From: Pseudofulvibacter geojedonensis
GTDB lineage: Bacteria > Bacteroidota > Bacteroidia > Flavobacteriales > Flavobacteriaceae
NCBI RefSeq assembly: GCF_042675745.1
Contig: NZ_JBHTJM010000006.1
Coordinates: 248,001 to 312,000, forward strand
Length of the DNA: 64,000 bases
Direction of reading: 5' to 3'
Shown: positions 15,823 to 25,091 of the stretch, one piece after another
Layout: each line of letters starts with the position of its first letter
Numbering within the stretch: the first letter of the stretch is position 1
Translations under genes and position numbers: made by a program
Notes under the pieces: generated by a model
Told to the model about the DNA's origin: nothing
Database searches by the model: none
The model's input: the letters and a program-made list of their open reading frames with translations, nothing else

Positions 15823-16560
15823 CTATTCATAAAAAAACTGAGAGTTTGTAGTCTCTTCATTTGGTGTACCTGCTTCTAATGTTGTTACAGCCGTTATTGG
15901 ATAATTCGAACTATTATAAGTATATGTAGTCTCTTCATTATCATTTGGAGTTAACCCACTAGTGTTATTTCTAGATAACAAGTTGTTATTAAAAGCATAA
16001 TTTCCTAGTAATTGAAACACCTCTCTTTGATGAATATTTTTAAACACACCATTTTTATCATCATAAACTGATGTATAATCACTATCTCCGTTGGTATGAT
16101 CCTGAGTTACTTCATTACCATTACTAAACGTATAGACATAAATAGCTCCTCCGTTTTCATTTTCAGTAACTGTACCATCAGAATTATGTGTAAATGTATC
16201 TACTATGGTATTTGCACCCGTAAATTCAGTAGTTACTTTTATCAGTCTGTTACTACCATCATATTCTAATGTTGCCGTAGACTCTAGAGTACTCCCATCA
16301 AAATCTTCAATCGTTGTCAATAAATCACCAACATAAGTATAGTTATAACTATAACCATCAGAAACAACCAATTCTGTTAACTTATTTCCATCATAAGTTA
16401 AATCTGTAGTTACTGACCCTACGGTGGGGTCGCTAAAAGTATCGATTACCTTCTTTAATAAAACACTATCGTCATTAGGTGGAGTTGAAGAAGAGTCATC
16501 ACCAGAACATGACATTAACGTTGCTGCCGCAACGAACATAGCCAAAATTGTTTTTTTCAT
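15823..16560 (-). CDS. Hypothetical lipoprotein with repeated beta-strand motifs
   Basis: A 245-residue lipoprotein (signal MKKTILAMFVAAATLMSCSG, lipobox LMSC) followed by an acidic Ser/Asp linker, as common in surface-exposed Bacteroidota lipoproteins. The body has successive strands such as LTYDGNKLTELV, LEYDGSNRLIKVTT and TYTYNSSNYPITAV, resembling YD/RHS-like repeats of Flavobacteriaceae lipoproteins. It is a single gene with its own 180-bp upstream region. Function is unknown. Confidence 0.8.
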   Translation of the reverse strand: MKKTILAMFVAAATLMSCSGDDSSSTPPNDDSVLLKKVIDTFSDPTVGSVTTDLTYDGNKLTELVVSDGYSYNYTYVGDLLTTIEDFDGSTLESTATLEYDGSNRLIKVTTEFTGANTIVDTFTHNSDGTVTENENGGAIYVYTFSNGNEVTQDHTNGDSDYTSVYDDKNGVFKNIHQREVFQLLGNYAFNNNLLSRNNTSGLTPNDNEETTYTYNSSNYPITAVTTLEAGTPNEETTNSQFFYE

Positions 16561-16737
16561 CGTGTAAAAATTTTAATATATAAAAGTTAGCAGCAAACCT
16601 ATAGTTTTCTTACTCATCAGAAAAATATTTTCTTATATATAAAAAAATTATCAACTCAAATCTAATCATGAAAAACTAATTACCTAGTTTAGTTTTTTTG
16701 ATATGATCTTCTTCTTTAAATAACAAAGGAGTCTCTT

Positions 16738-17676
16738 CTAAAATTTTACATTTGGCAACTTAGATTGAATCTCAACTATTTTTCTTTCTATATTCTCTAA
16801 AAAAAGCTGGTGCTTTTGAGACTGAGGATTAAACGGTTTATGAGCCAAGCCTTTTTGAATTACCTCGATCTCTTTCATTGTGAGTAAAGACTTTTCAGAC
16901 ACCCAAACCTCAACAAATCTTTTCCAAATATAATCTACAGCAATTTGATTAGGGTGAATCATATCTTCTTTATAAAAACGATAATCTCTTAATTCATCCA
17001 TCATAATTTCGTAAGATGGAAAATAACTTACATTAAGTGTTTGATGTATTGCCGTTAATAAATGAGCCTTACTTTGTTTGTTTTGAACAAAGCCATCTTT
17101 TATATGTCGTACAGGTGAAACCGTATAAATTAATTGAACTTTTGAATTTACTGATCTTATCAATTTTTCAACATTCAACAAAGAGCTCTTAATTTCTTCT
17201 ACAGACAATAGTCTTTTATTAAATTCTTTTTGAGGGATTTTATGGCAATTGGCTACTGTTTTTCCTGTTTCTATATATTCATAAACCCAAGCAGTTCCTA
17301 AAGTAATTATTAAATGTGTCGTATTACTAATTTGCTCATAAGATGATATCAGAATTGAACTCAAATTATTAAGCAGATCTTCCTTATTAGTATTACTTAA
17401 GCTAGAATGAGCATCTAAACAATGATATTGTTCATTCTGAAAAATTAATTCTTCTTCTGAATAGAATTTCTGATTAATCACCCTTTCTAAAAACGTTTCA
17501 ATTGCTTTGGGGTGAAATAATATTCCGAATGGATTGATCGCAGATTGAAACTTAAAATATGATAGCTTCTCTCCTATATTCTCAGAAAAACACGAACCTA
17601 ATAACAATAAATTAGAATGATAATCTATTAAATTATCCGACTGTTTAACTATTGGTATTTGAGTTCTAAAATTCAT
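16738..17676 (-). CDS. GSCFA domain-containing protein, possibly frameshifted at the C-terminus
   Basis: Protein of 312 residues with the name-giving motif LLGSCFSENIG at ~26-36 and later HPNQIAVDYIW, as in the GSCFA family of SGNH-like hydrolases; the true substrate of the family is not settled. It follows alaS on the same strand with a 40-bp gap that holds an imperfect hairpin (17689-17711). The frame ends at NVKF-stop in an AAAATTTTAG run. Adding one T there would extend it by 22 residues (LEETPLLFKEEDHIKKTKLG...) to a TAG at 16674-16676, so a one-base deletion may have shortened it. Confidence 0.85.
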   Translation of the reverse strand: MNFRTQIPIVKQSDNLIDYHSNLLLLGSCFSENIGEKLSYFKFQSAINPFGILFHPKAIETFLERVINQKFYSEEELIFQNEQYHCLDAHSSLSNTNKEDLLNNLSSILISSYEQISNTTHLIITLGTAWVYEYIETGKTVANCHKIPQKEFNKRLLSVEEIKSSLLNVEKLIRSVNSKVQLIYTVSPVRHIKDGFVQNKQSKAHLLTAIHQTLNVSYFPSYEIMMDELRDYRFYKEDMIHPNQIAVDYIWKRFVEVWVSEKSLLTMKEIEVIQKGLAHKPFNPQSQKHQLFLENIERKIVEIQSKLPNVKF

Positions 17677-17716
17677 TTAAGAAAAGAAATCCCCACATAA
17701 AGTGAGGATTGTTTTT

Positions 17717-20341
17717 TTAATTTAAATATACTTTTACCGCTTCTAAAGCAGCATCTATACCTGCTGGGTTTTTACCTCCTGCAGTTGCAAAGAATGGCTG
17801 ACCTCCACCACCACCTTGAATATGCTTTCCTAATTCTCTAACAATAGTTCCTGCATTTAATTCTTTTGCAGCTGCTAAATCTTTAGAAATATAACAAGTT
17901 AATGTAGCCTTCCCTTCATTTTCTGCTCCAATAAACAAGAACAGATTATCCAGTTCACCTCCTATTTCATGAACTAAATCTTTAATCTCTTTAGGACCTA
18001 AATCTACTTTTTTCGCTAAGAAATTCACACCGTTTATTTCTGCTATTTCCTTTTTTAAATCTCCTTTTAAACTTCCTGCTTTTTCTTTAAGCAACTGTTC
18101 TAATTGCTTCTTTAAAGCTGAGTTTTCATCTTGAAGATTTGTAATAGCTTTTACAGGGTCTTTCGCATTTTTAAGTGTTTCCTTAACAGCCTCGTAATTA
18201 TTTTCTATATCTATAAAATAATCACCAACGGCCATATTAGTAATCGCTTCTATTCTCCTAACTCCTGCCGCTACTGCTCCTTCAGATTTTATTTTAAAAT
18301 ACCAGATATCAGCTGTTTGCTTTACATGAGTTCCTCCACACAATTCCATAGACTGCCCAAAACGAATAGCACGAACACTGTCTCCATACTTTTCTCCAAA
18401 CAAAGCTAAGGCTCCTTCGTCTATAGCCTGTTGCATTGGTATATTTCTTTTCTCTTCTAAAGGTAAATTCTCTCTAATTCGAGCGTTTACAAATTCTTCG
18501 ATTTCGTTTAATTGATCTGCATCTACTTTAGAAAAATGAGAGAAATCGAAACGTAAATATTTAGGGCTTACTAAAGATCCTTTTTGCTCTACATGACTTC
18601 CTAAAACAGCTCTTAAGGCTTGATGCAATAAATGTGTTGCTGTATGATTACTAGCCGACAAACTTCTACTCTCTTTATCTACAACCGCTTTAAAACGATG
18701 GTTTACATTAGATGGTAGATTTTTAGTGTAGTGAATTATTAAATTATTCTCCTTTTTAGTATTTAAAACATATACTACATCTCCGTTAGGAGCTTCTATA
18801 TAACCAACATCTCCTACTTGCCCTCCTCCTTCTGGATAAAAAGGGGTCATATTAAACACTAACTGGTATTGATCTCCGTCTTTTTTGGTAGAGATTTTTC
18901 TGTAACGAGTTAACTTTACATCTACTTCTAAAGTATCATACCCAACAAATTCTTCTTCCTCATCTTCAACTAAAATTTGCCAATCATCTGTTTCAATAGC
19001 TGTTGCTTTTCTAGCTCTATCTTGCTGCTCTTTTAAGGCAACTTCATATTCTGTCTCGTCATAAGAAAAGCCTTTTTCAGATAAAATCAACGCCGTTAAG
19101 TCTACTGGAAAACCATAGGTGTCTTTTAATTCAAATACTTTTCTTCCAGATATAGTTTTCGACCCAGCATTGTTCATAATATTCTCTAACAATACTAAAC
19201 CTAGCTCCAAAGTCTTTAAAAAAGAATGTTCTTCTTCTTTTATTACATTATGAGCCAAGTGTTCTTGAGCCTTAATCTCAGGAAATGCATCTCCCATTTG
19301 ATGACTTAAGGTTTCAACCAATTTATAAATAAAAGGTTCTTTTTGGTTTAAGAACGTGAATCCGTAACGAATCGCTCTTCGTAAAATTCTTCTAATTACA
19401 TAACCTGCACCATTATTACTTGGCAGCTGTCCATCAGCTATAGCAAAAGCTACTGCCCTAACATGATCAGCAACAACCCTAATAGCTATATCCTTTTCAT
19501 CTTCAGGATTGTTAGACGTTTCATATTTTACCCCTGTAATGGTTTCGATTTCTCTAATTAAGGGTGTAAAGACATCTGTATCGTAATTAGATTTCACCCC
19601 TTGCAAAGCCATACATAAACGCTCAAATCCCATCCCAGTATCGATGTGCGTATTAGGTAAATTCTCTAAAGAACCATCTGCTTTTCTATTGAATTGCATA
19701 AAAACTAAATTCCACACTTCAACAACTTGCGGATGATCCATGTTTACCAACATTTTACCATCTACTAAATTTCTCTCTTTAAGAGATCTAATATCAATAT
19801 GGATTTCGGAACATGGTCCGCAAGGCCCTTGTGCTCCCATTTCCCAGAAATTATCTTTCTTATTACCCAACAGAATTCTGTCTTCATCAATGTATTGTTT
19901 CCAAATATCATATGCTTCTGTATCCTTAGCTAGCCCCTCTTTTTCATCTCCTTCAAAAATAGTCACATATAAAATATCTTTAGAAATACCATATACTTCT
20001 GTAAGCAACTCCCAAGCCCATGCAATTGCTTCTTTTTTAAAGTAATCTCCAAAACTCCAGTTACCTAACATCTCAAACATAGTATGGTGGTAGGTATCTT
20101 TACCTACCTCTTCTAAATCGTTGTGCTTACCCGAAACACGTAAACATTTTTGAGAATCTGCTACACGAGCATCTACCACTTTTTTCTGTCCTAAAAAGTA
20201 CTCCTTAAATGGCACCATACCGGCATTGGTAAACATTAAAGTAGGATCATTCTTTAACACCATTGGCGCAGAAGGAACTACCTTATGTTTTTTAGATTCA
20301 AAAAAGTTTAAAAACTTAGAGCGTATTTCTTGAGATTTCAT
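17717..20341 (-). CDS. alaS: Alanyl-tRNA synthetase
   Basis: Class II synthetase of 874 residues that charges tRNA-Ala. It shows the N-terminal catalytic core beginning with EIRSKFLNFFESKKH, motif-2 and tRNA-recognition segments, the editing domain zinc ligands HTATHLLHQAL and MELCGGTHV, and the C-terminal DHHA1 region ending with GGGGGQPFFATAGGKNP. Length is standard. It is divergent from the M23 peptidase gene, a common arrangement in Flavobacteriia. Confidence 0.98.
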   Translation of the reverse strand: MKSQEIRSKFLNFFESKKHKVVPSAPMVLKNDPTLMFTNAGMVPFKEYFLGQKKVVDARVADSQKCLRVSGKHNDLEEVGKDTYHHTMFEMLGNWSFGDYFKKEAIAWAWELLTEVYGISKDILYVTIFEGDEKEGLAKDTEAYDIWKQYIDEDRILLGNKKDNFWEMGAQGPCGPCSEIHIDIRSLKERNLVDGKMLVNMDHPQVVEVWNLVFMQFNRKADGSLENLPNTHIDTGMGFERLCMALQGVKSNYDTDVFTPLIREIETITGVKYETSNNPEDEKDIAIRVVADHVRAVAFAIADGQLPSNNGAGYVIRRILRRAIRYGFTFLNQKEPFIYKLVETLSHQMGDAFPEIKAQEHLAHNVIKEEEHSFLKTLELGLVLLENIMNNAGSKTISGRKVFELKDTYGFPVDLTALILSEKGFSYDETEYEVALKEQQDRARKATAIETDDWQILVEDEEEEFVGYDTLEVDVKLTRYRKISTKKDGDQYQLVFNMTPFYPEGGGQVGDVGYIEAPNGDVVYVLNTKKENNLIIHYTKNLPSNVNHRFKAVVDKESRSLSASNHTATHLLHQALRAVLGSHVEQKGSLVSPKYLRFDFSHFSKVDADQLNEIEEFVNARIRENLPLEEKRNIPMQQAIDEGALALFGEKYGDSVRAIRFGQSMELCGGTHVKQTADIWYFKIKSEGAVAAGVRRIEAITNMAVGDYFIDIENNYEAVKETLKNAKDPVKAITNLQDENSALKKQLEQLLKEKAGSLKGDLKKEIAEINGVNFLAKKVDLGPKEIKDLVHEIGGELDNLFLFIGAENEGKATLTCYISKDLAAAKELNAGTIVRELGKHIQGGGGGQPFFATAGGKNPAGIDAALEAVKVYLN

Positions 20342-20395
20342 TGATGAATGATATTAAGCTTATCTTAAATTTTAATTATAACTGAAAACAATTTT

Positions 20396-20403
20396 TATAT
20401 TTG
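20396..20403 (+). promoter_or_regulatory. Predicted -7 element of the M23 peptidase-MerR operon
   Basis: TATATTTG matches TAnnTTTG exactly and lies 47 bases before the ATG at 20451. No clear -33 box is seen at the expected distance. Confidence 0.55.
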
Positions 20404-20450
20404 TGAACCGTTACATTTTTATAAAGCGCAAAAATAGCACATTTTAACTT

Positions 20451-21419
20451 ATGGCTAAAGTAAAATATCATTATGATCCTGAAACGTTGTCTTATAGAAA
20501 GATTGAACGTAAAAAAGGACGTGCTTTTACTTTTACATTTTTAATTTTATGCGCAATGTTTTTATGTTTAATTGCTGGCGCGATTATTTCTCCTTATTTT
20601 ATTGAAACGCCACATGAAAAAGCTTTAAAAAGAGAAAACGAAAACTTAAAACTTCAATACAACTTTTTAAGTGAAAGGGTAGAATTAGCTGAAAATGCAT
20701 TAGCAAATGTAGCTGATAGAGATGAAAATATTTATCGCATTTTTTTTGAAGCCAATTCTATTTCAGATGCCCAAAGAAAAGCAGGCTTTGGAGGGATTAA
20801 TCGCTATAAAAAATTTGAAGGCCAGCCCAATTCAGATTTAATTAAAAACTCTGCTAAAAGAATCGATATTTTATTAAAGGGGATTGAAGTTCAATCTCGT
20901 TCTCTAGATGAAATAGAAAAGTTAGCAAAAGATAAAGAAAAATTACTCGCTGCCATTCCTGCTATACAACCTGTACAAAACAAAGATCTTACTAGGGTTG
21001 CCTCTGGATATGGAATGCGTATACACCCTATTTTAAAATACCGTAAAATGCATAACGGAATGGATTTTACTGCTCCTAAAGGCACTCCTATTTACGCAAC
21101 TGGTGACGGGGTTGTTACCAAAGCCTCTAGAGCTTCTGGTTTTGGAAAAGTTATTTATATTGACCATGGTTTTGGATACATGACCAAGTATGCTCATTTA
21201 AATAAATTTAATACTCGAAAAGGAAAAAAAGTAAAACGTGGTGATATTATTGGTTATGTAGGAAATACTGGTTTATCCTCAGGACCACACCTACACTACG
21301 AAGTACACAAAAATGGCAAACCAATTAACCCTGTAAACTTTTATCATGGTGATTTGAGTCCGGAAGAGTATGAAATTATGCTTGAAAAAGCCGCTCAGGA
21401 AAATCAATCTCTTGATTAA
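20451..21419 (+). CDS. M23 family metallopeptidase, membrane-anchored
   Basis: Peptidoglycan endopeptidase of the LytM/M23 family, 322 residues. A short basic cytoplasmic tail is followed by one membrane helix (~25-48), a coiled coil (~54-90) and the C-terminal LytM domain (~175-295). All four active-site residues are present: His201 and Asp205 (HNGMDF) and His280/His282 (GPHLHYEV), so it should be catalytically active, unlike the degenerate EnvC/NlpD activators. It is followed after three bases by the MerR gene. Confidence 0.92.
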   Translation: MAKVKYHYDPETLSYRKIERKKGRAFTFTFLILCAMFLCLIAGAIISPYFIETPHEKALKRENENLKLQYNFLSERVELAENALANVADRDENIYRIFFEANSISDAQRKAGFGGINRYKKFEGQPNSDLIKNSAKRIDILLKGIEVQSRSLDEIEKLAKDKEKLLAAIPAIQPVQNKDLTRVASGYGMRIHPILKYRKMHNGMDFTAPKGTPIYATGDGVVTKASRASGFGKVIYIDHGFGYMTKYAHLNKFNTRKGKKVKRGDIIGYVGNTGLSSGPHLHYEVHKNGKPINPVNFYHGDLSPEEYEIMLEKAAQENQSLD

Positions 21420-21422
21420 ATT

Positions 21423-21752
21423 ATGCATATTAATCTACCCGAAAAAAGATATTATAAAATTGGTGAGGTTGCCAAAGCTTTTGGCGTAAACACTTCTTTA
21501 ATTAGATTTTGGGAAAAAGAATTCGATGTACTAAAACCTAAAAAAAACGCTAAAGGAGATAGAAAGTTTACTCCAGAAGATGTAAAAAACCTTCAACTTA
21601 TTTATCACCTTGTAAAAGATAAGGGCTACACTTTAGATGGAGCTAAAATTCACTTAAAAGAATCGAAATTTAAAATACTGCAGAATTTCGAAATGATTAG
21701 AAAGTTAGAACACATAAAAGCTGAGTTACAAAAAATAAAAGAAAACCTATAA
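21423..21752 (+). CDS. MerR family transcriptional regulator
   Basis: A 109-residue protein with an N-terminal winged helix (YYKIGEVAKAFGVNTSLIRFWEKEF) and a short C-terminal coiled coil. There is no effector domain and no metal-binding Cys, so it is a minimal MerR-type DNA-binding protein. It lies three bases after the M23 peptidase and is cotranscribed with it. This pair is widespread in Flavobacteriia; its regulon is not known to me. The LemA and TPM-domain genes that often follow are absent. Confidence 0.88.
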   Translation: MHINLPEKRYYKIGEVAKAFGVNTSLIRFWEKEFDVLKPKKNAKGDRKFTPEDVKNLQLIYHLVKDKGYTLDGAKIHLKESKFKILQNFEMIRKLEHIKAELQKIKENL

Positions 21753-21911
21753 TCAACTGTTTTCTTGACTGTTACATATATTTTCATTAACTTTAGGCTT
21801 ACCTACTCCTTTCGAGTTTACACTTTTTGAGACTTAAACACCTTACAATAGTTACACATATATTTTAACTAACACGTGTTATTAAACAACACAAAAACAA
21901 GTATATATGTG

Positions 21912-23492
21912 ATGAATAAAACTACATTTCTCGTAACGCTACTCCTACCTTTACTTATTTTTTCACAAGACCACTTATTAGATAATGTTTATATTAACAA
22001 TCTATCTAAAGAACTAAAAACCTATACCGTTTTAGACGCTGGCATCAACACTAAATTCGACGAAAAAGGAGCTACTTTTTTTAAAGATAAATTTTTAATT
22101 ATATCTTCGAGAAAAGTTGGAGCTTTTTCTAAAAAAGACGAAATAACCAATCAACCTTACTCTAAAGTTTACTGCTTAGATATTAAACAAAGTGGTGATT
22201 TAAAACGACCTTTACTTTTTTCTACAAGTTTAAATGCAAAAAATGCTCATATTGGTGCTATTATTTTTACTCCTGACGAAAAAACAGCCTATTTTACTAA
22301 ATCTAACTCAAAAAACAACTATCAGCTTTATAAAGCAACCATTAATGCTAAAAAACCTGGTAAATGGAAAAATATAGAACTACTTAACTTTAGTCTCAAC
22401 CAACCGTATTTAGATATTAAAGATTTATACATAAACCCCGAAGGTTCTCTCTTATATTTTTGCTCTAATTCTCAAAAAGAAGGTTTTGGAGGTTACGATA
22501 TTTATGTAGCGGACATTAAGAATGATAAAACTATCGGAGAGCCATTAAATCTAGGAAAAAAGGTTAATACTGAAGGAGATGAACGTTCACCTTATATAAC
22601 AGGTGATAAGAAATATTTATTCTTTGCTTCATCTGGACATCATTCAACTGGAGGGTTAGACTTATATAAAAGTAGAATTGTTCATCATCAATTTACTCAA
22701 CCAATCAATTTAGGTTTAGATATTAACAGTGCTCAAGATGACTACGCTTTTGTTATGGCCAATAACAAAATAGCATATTTTACCTCAAATAGGTTAAATG
22801 GACATGGAGGAACTGATATTTATAAAATAATTTTAAATCCTCCTAGCCAAGATCTTTCAGGTTACGTGTTAGACGATGAAACCAATATTATTTTACCTGA
22901 TGCAAAAATTACATTACTTGATGAAGAAGGAAATATACTAAGTACAACTAAATCAAATAAAAACGGATATTATACATTTAATAAACTCAATTCACTTGAT
23001 CGCTATTTTATTCATGTTGAAAAGGAAGGGTATTTTACACTTAACTCTCCTTTTAAAGCTTACCAAATTAAAAACTATACTTATAAAGAAAATTTATACC
23101 TGCATACCGAAGAGCCAGAAATAATTACCTTGGATTATAAAACCTTTATCAAGTTAGATAAAATTTACTTTGAGTATAACAAATCTACTGTAAAACCTGA
23201 ATCTTATTACCTACTAGATAAAGTAGCAGGTATATTGAGAAAACACCCAGAATATCATTTAGAGATTAGATCTCATTCAGACAATAGAGGTACTTCTGTA
23301 TACAATCTAAAATTATCTCAAAAAAGAGCCAATGCTGCTTTAAATTACTTAGCCAACAAAGGTATATCTAAAAACAGATTAACTGCAATAGGATTTGGAG
23401 AAAGTAATTTACTTATTAAATGTGATACAAATTGTACTGAGGAACAGCACCAAACTAACAGAAGAACAGAATTTATATTAACCAATAAATAA
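21912..23492 (+). CDS. OmpA family protein with PD40 propeller and carboxypeptidase-regulatory domain
   Basis: Outer-membrane-associated protein (526 aa from the ATG at 21912; a GTG at 21876 is a poorer start). A signal peptide MNKTTFLVTLLLPLLIFS is followed by PD40/WD40-like propeller repeats (YFCSNSQKEGFGGYDIYVA, YFTSNRLNGHGGTDIYKI), a carboxypeptidase-regulatory beta-sandwich (~310-390) and a C-terminal OmpA peptidoglycan-binding domain (IRSHSDNRGTSVYNLKLSQK). PorE of the type IX system has the same domains plus TPRs; this one lacks TPRs, so it is probably a paralogue that ties an outer-membrane complex to the wall. A tiny lipoprotein gene follows by 27 bases. Confidence 0.85.
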   Translation: MNKTTFLVTLLLPLLIFSQDHLLDNVYINNLSKELKTYTVLDAGINTKFDEKGATFFKDKFLIISSRKVGAFSKKDEITNQPYSKVYCLDIKQSGDLKRPLLFSTSLNAKNAHIGAIIFTPDEKTAYFTKSNSKNNYQLYKATINAKKPGKWKNIELLNFSLNQPYLDIKDLYINPEGSLLYFCSNSQKEGFGGYDIYVADIKNDKTIGEPLNLGKKVNTEGDERSPYITGDKKYLFFASSGHHSTGGLDLYKSRIVHHQFTQPINLGLDINSAQDDYAFVMANNKIAYFTSNRLNGHGGTDIYKIILNPPSQDLSGYVLDDETNIILPDAKITLLDEEGNILSTTKSNKNGYYTFNKLNSLDRYFIHVEKEGYFTLNSPFKAYQIKNYTYKENLYLHTEEPEIITLDYKTFIKLDKIYFEYNKSTVKPESYYLLDKVAGILRKHPEYHLEIRSHSDNRGTSVYNLKLSQKRANAALNYLANKGISKNRLTAIGFGESNLLIKCDTNCTEEQHQTNRRTEFILTNK

Positions 23493-23519
23493 TGACTATT
23501 AACTTAACCTATATTTACT

Positions 23520-23663
23520 ATGAAAAAGAAAGTTTTTACATTAGCTTGCCTAATGTTATTTCTACTGGCAAGTTGCGGAGCAAGCAAGTGGAACTGTACT
23601 AAGCGATACTGTAATGCTACTGAATTGAATTATGAAATAGACCCATCAGTAGTACAACCATAA
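23520..23663 (+). CDS. Small lipoprotein with W-x-C-x-K-R-Y-C motif (copy A)
   Basis: A 47-residue protein from the ATG at 23520 to the TAA at 23661. It has a basic N-terminus, a hydrophobic core and the lipobox LLASCG, leaving a mature peptide of about 29 residues with KWNCTKRYC. The same core (W-x-C-x-K-R-Y-C after the lipid Cys) occurs in two further small genes at 28605 and 28811, and all end in Val-x(0-2)-Gln/Lys-Pro. It follows the OmpA-type gene and may be cotranscribed. No known function. Confidence 0.8.
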   Translation: MKKKVFTLACLMLFLLASCGASKWNCTKRYCNATELNYEIDPSVVQP

Positions 23664-23681
23664 AGATTTTTTGGGGCGAGT

Positions 23682-23728
23682 AAAACCATCTTAGCACTAT
23701 TTTTTTTAGAATATACTAAGATGGTTTT
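23682..23728. terminator. Bidirectional intrinsic terminator
   Basis: Arms AAAACCATCTTAG (23682-23694) and CTAAGATGGTTTT (23716-23728) are perfectly complementary around a 21-base loop. It separates the OmpA/lipoprotein genes from the convergent der gene. Confidence 0.85.
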
Positions 23729-23732
23729 CAAT

Positions 23733-25040
23733 TTATTTTTTTCTAAAATACACTTTAATAGGCACTCCTGAAAAATCAAAATGCTCTCTCAATTTGTTCT
23801 CTATAAAACGCTTATAAGGATCTCTAATATACTGAGGAAGATTACAGAAAAACACAAACTGAGGTGTTTTGGTAGGCAATTGCATACAATACTTAATCTT
23901 TACAAACTTACCCTTATAAGCAGGTGGAGGCGTGTGTTCAATAATTGGTAGCATTAAATCATTAAACTTACTCGTTTGTATTTTCCTGCTTCTGCTTTTA
24001 AAAACATCTACAGCAGTTTCTATAGCTTTAAAAATTCGCTGTTTGGTAACTGTTGATATAAAAACAATAGGAACATCTGTAAAAGGAGCTATTTGTTCTC
24101 TAATATGTTTTTCAAAGGCTTTGGTGGTTTGAGTGTCTTTCTCTACCAAATCCCATTTATTAACTAGTATAACAATGCCCTTACTATTCTTTTCTGCTAA
24201 CCAAAATATATTTTGAACTTGCCCGTCAAAACCTCGAGTAGCATCAACTACCAACAAACAAACATCACTATGCTCAATTGCTCTAATAGAACGCATAACC
24301 GAGTAAAATTCTAAATTCTCTTTTACCTTAGCTTTACGTCTTATTCCTGCTGTATCAACTAAATTAAAATCAAAACCAAAACGATTATATTTGGTGTCTA
24401 TAGCATCACGAGTAGTTCCTGCTATATCTGTTACTATGTATCTATCTTCACCAATAAGCGCATTGATTAAAGACGATTTTCCTGCATTAGGCCTACCTAC
24501 CACTGCAAATCGTGGCAATTCATCTTCTTCATCCTCCTCTTCTTTTTCTGGCAAAGCGGCTACTAATGCATCTAATAACTCTCCAGATCCACTACCATTT
24601 ATCCCAGAAATAGGATAATATTCACCCAATCCTAATGAATAAAATTCTGCAGCATCATGAAGCCTATTTGCTGCATCTACTTTATTTACTACTAAAAAAA
24701 CTGGTTTATTAACACGACGTAACAAATTGGCTACTTCTTCATCCATTCCAGTAATTCCAGACTCTACATCGACCATAAACATAATAGCATCGGCTTCCTC
24801 TATTGCTAACTCTACTTGTCTATCTATTTCTGCTTCAAAAATATCATCACTTCCTACAACATACCCACCAGTATCTATAAGTGAAAACTCTTTTCCATTC
24901 CAGTCAGATTTTCCGTAGTGACGATCTCGAGTAACACCGCTTACAGCATCAACAATAGCTTCTCGTTTTTGAATTAAACGATTAAAAAAAGTTGACTTTC
25001 CAACATTTGGTCTTCCTACAATAGCAACAATGTTACTCAT
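23733..25040 (-). CDS. der: Ribosome biogenesis GTPase Der (EngA)
   Basis: Double-G-domain GTPase of 435 residues needed for 50S subunit maturation. G1 motifs are GRPNVGKST at ~9-17 and GRPNAGKSS at ~180-190, with DTGG/DTAG, NKVD and NKWD motifs in each half, and a C-terminal KH-like domain ending KVYFRKK. Length is standard. A full TATTTTTG box lies 17 bases upstream of the ATG. Confidence 0.98.
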   Translation of the reverse strand: MSNIVAIVGRPNVGKSTFFNRLIQKREAIVDAVSGVTRDRHYGKSDWNGKEFSLIDTGGYVVGSDDIFEAEIDRQVELAIEEADAIMFMVDVESGITGMDEEVANLLRRVNKPVFLVVNKVDAANRLHDAAEFYSLGLGEYYPISGINGSGSGELLDALVAALPEKEEEDEEDELPRFAVVGRPNAGKSSLINALIGEDRYIVTDIAGTTRDAIDTKYNRFGFDFNLVDTAGIRRKAKVKENLEFYSVMRSIRAIEHSDVCLLVVDATRGFDGQVQNIFWLAEKNSKGIVILVNKWDLVEKDTQTTKAFEKHIREQIAPFTDVPIVFISTVTKQRIFKAIETAVDVFKSRSRKIQTSKFNDLMLPIIEHTPPPAYKGKFVKIKYCMQLPTKTPQFVFFCNLPQYIRDPYKRFIENKLREHFDFSGVPIKVYFRKK

Positions 25041-25056
25041 AATCTTAAATTTTGTG

Positions 25057-25064
25057 CAAAAATA
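25057..25064 (-). promoter_or_regulatory. Predicted -7 element of der
   Basis: TATTTTTG on the minus strand matches the Bacteroidota -7 consensus and lies 17 bases upstream of the der ATG. Confidence 0.6.
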
Positions 25065-25091
25065 GTCTTTTTTAAACGATAATTAAACTTC

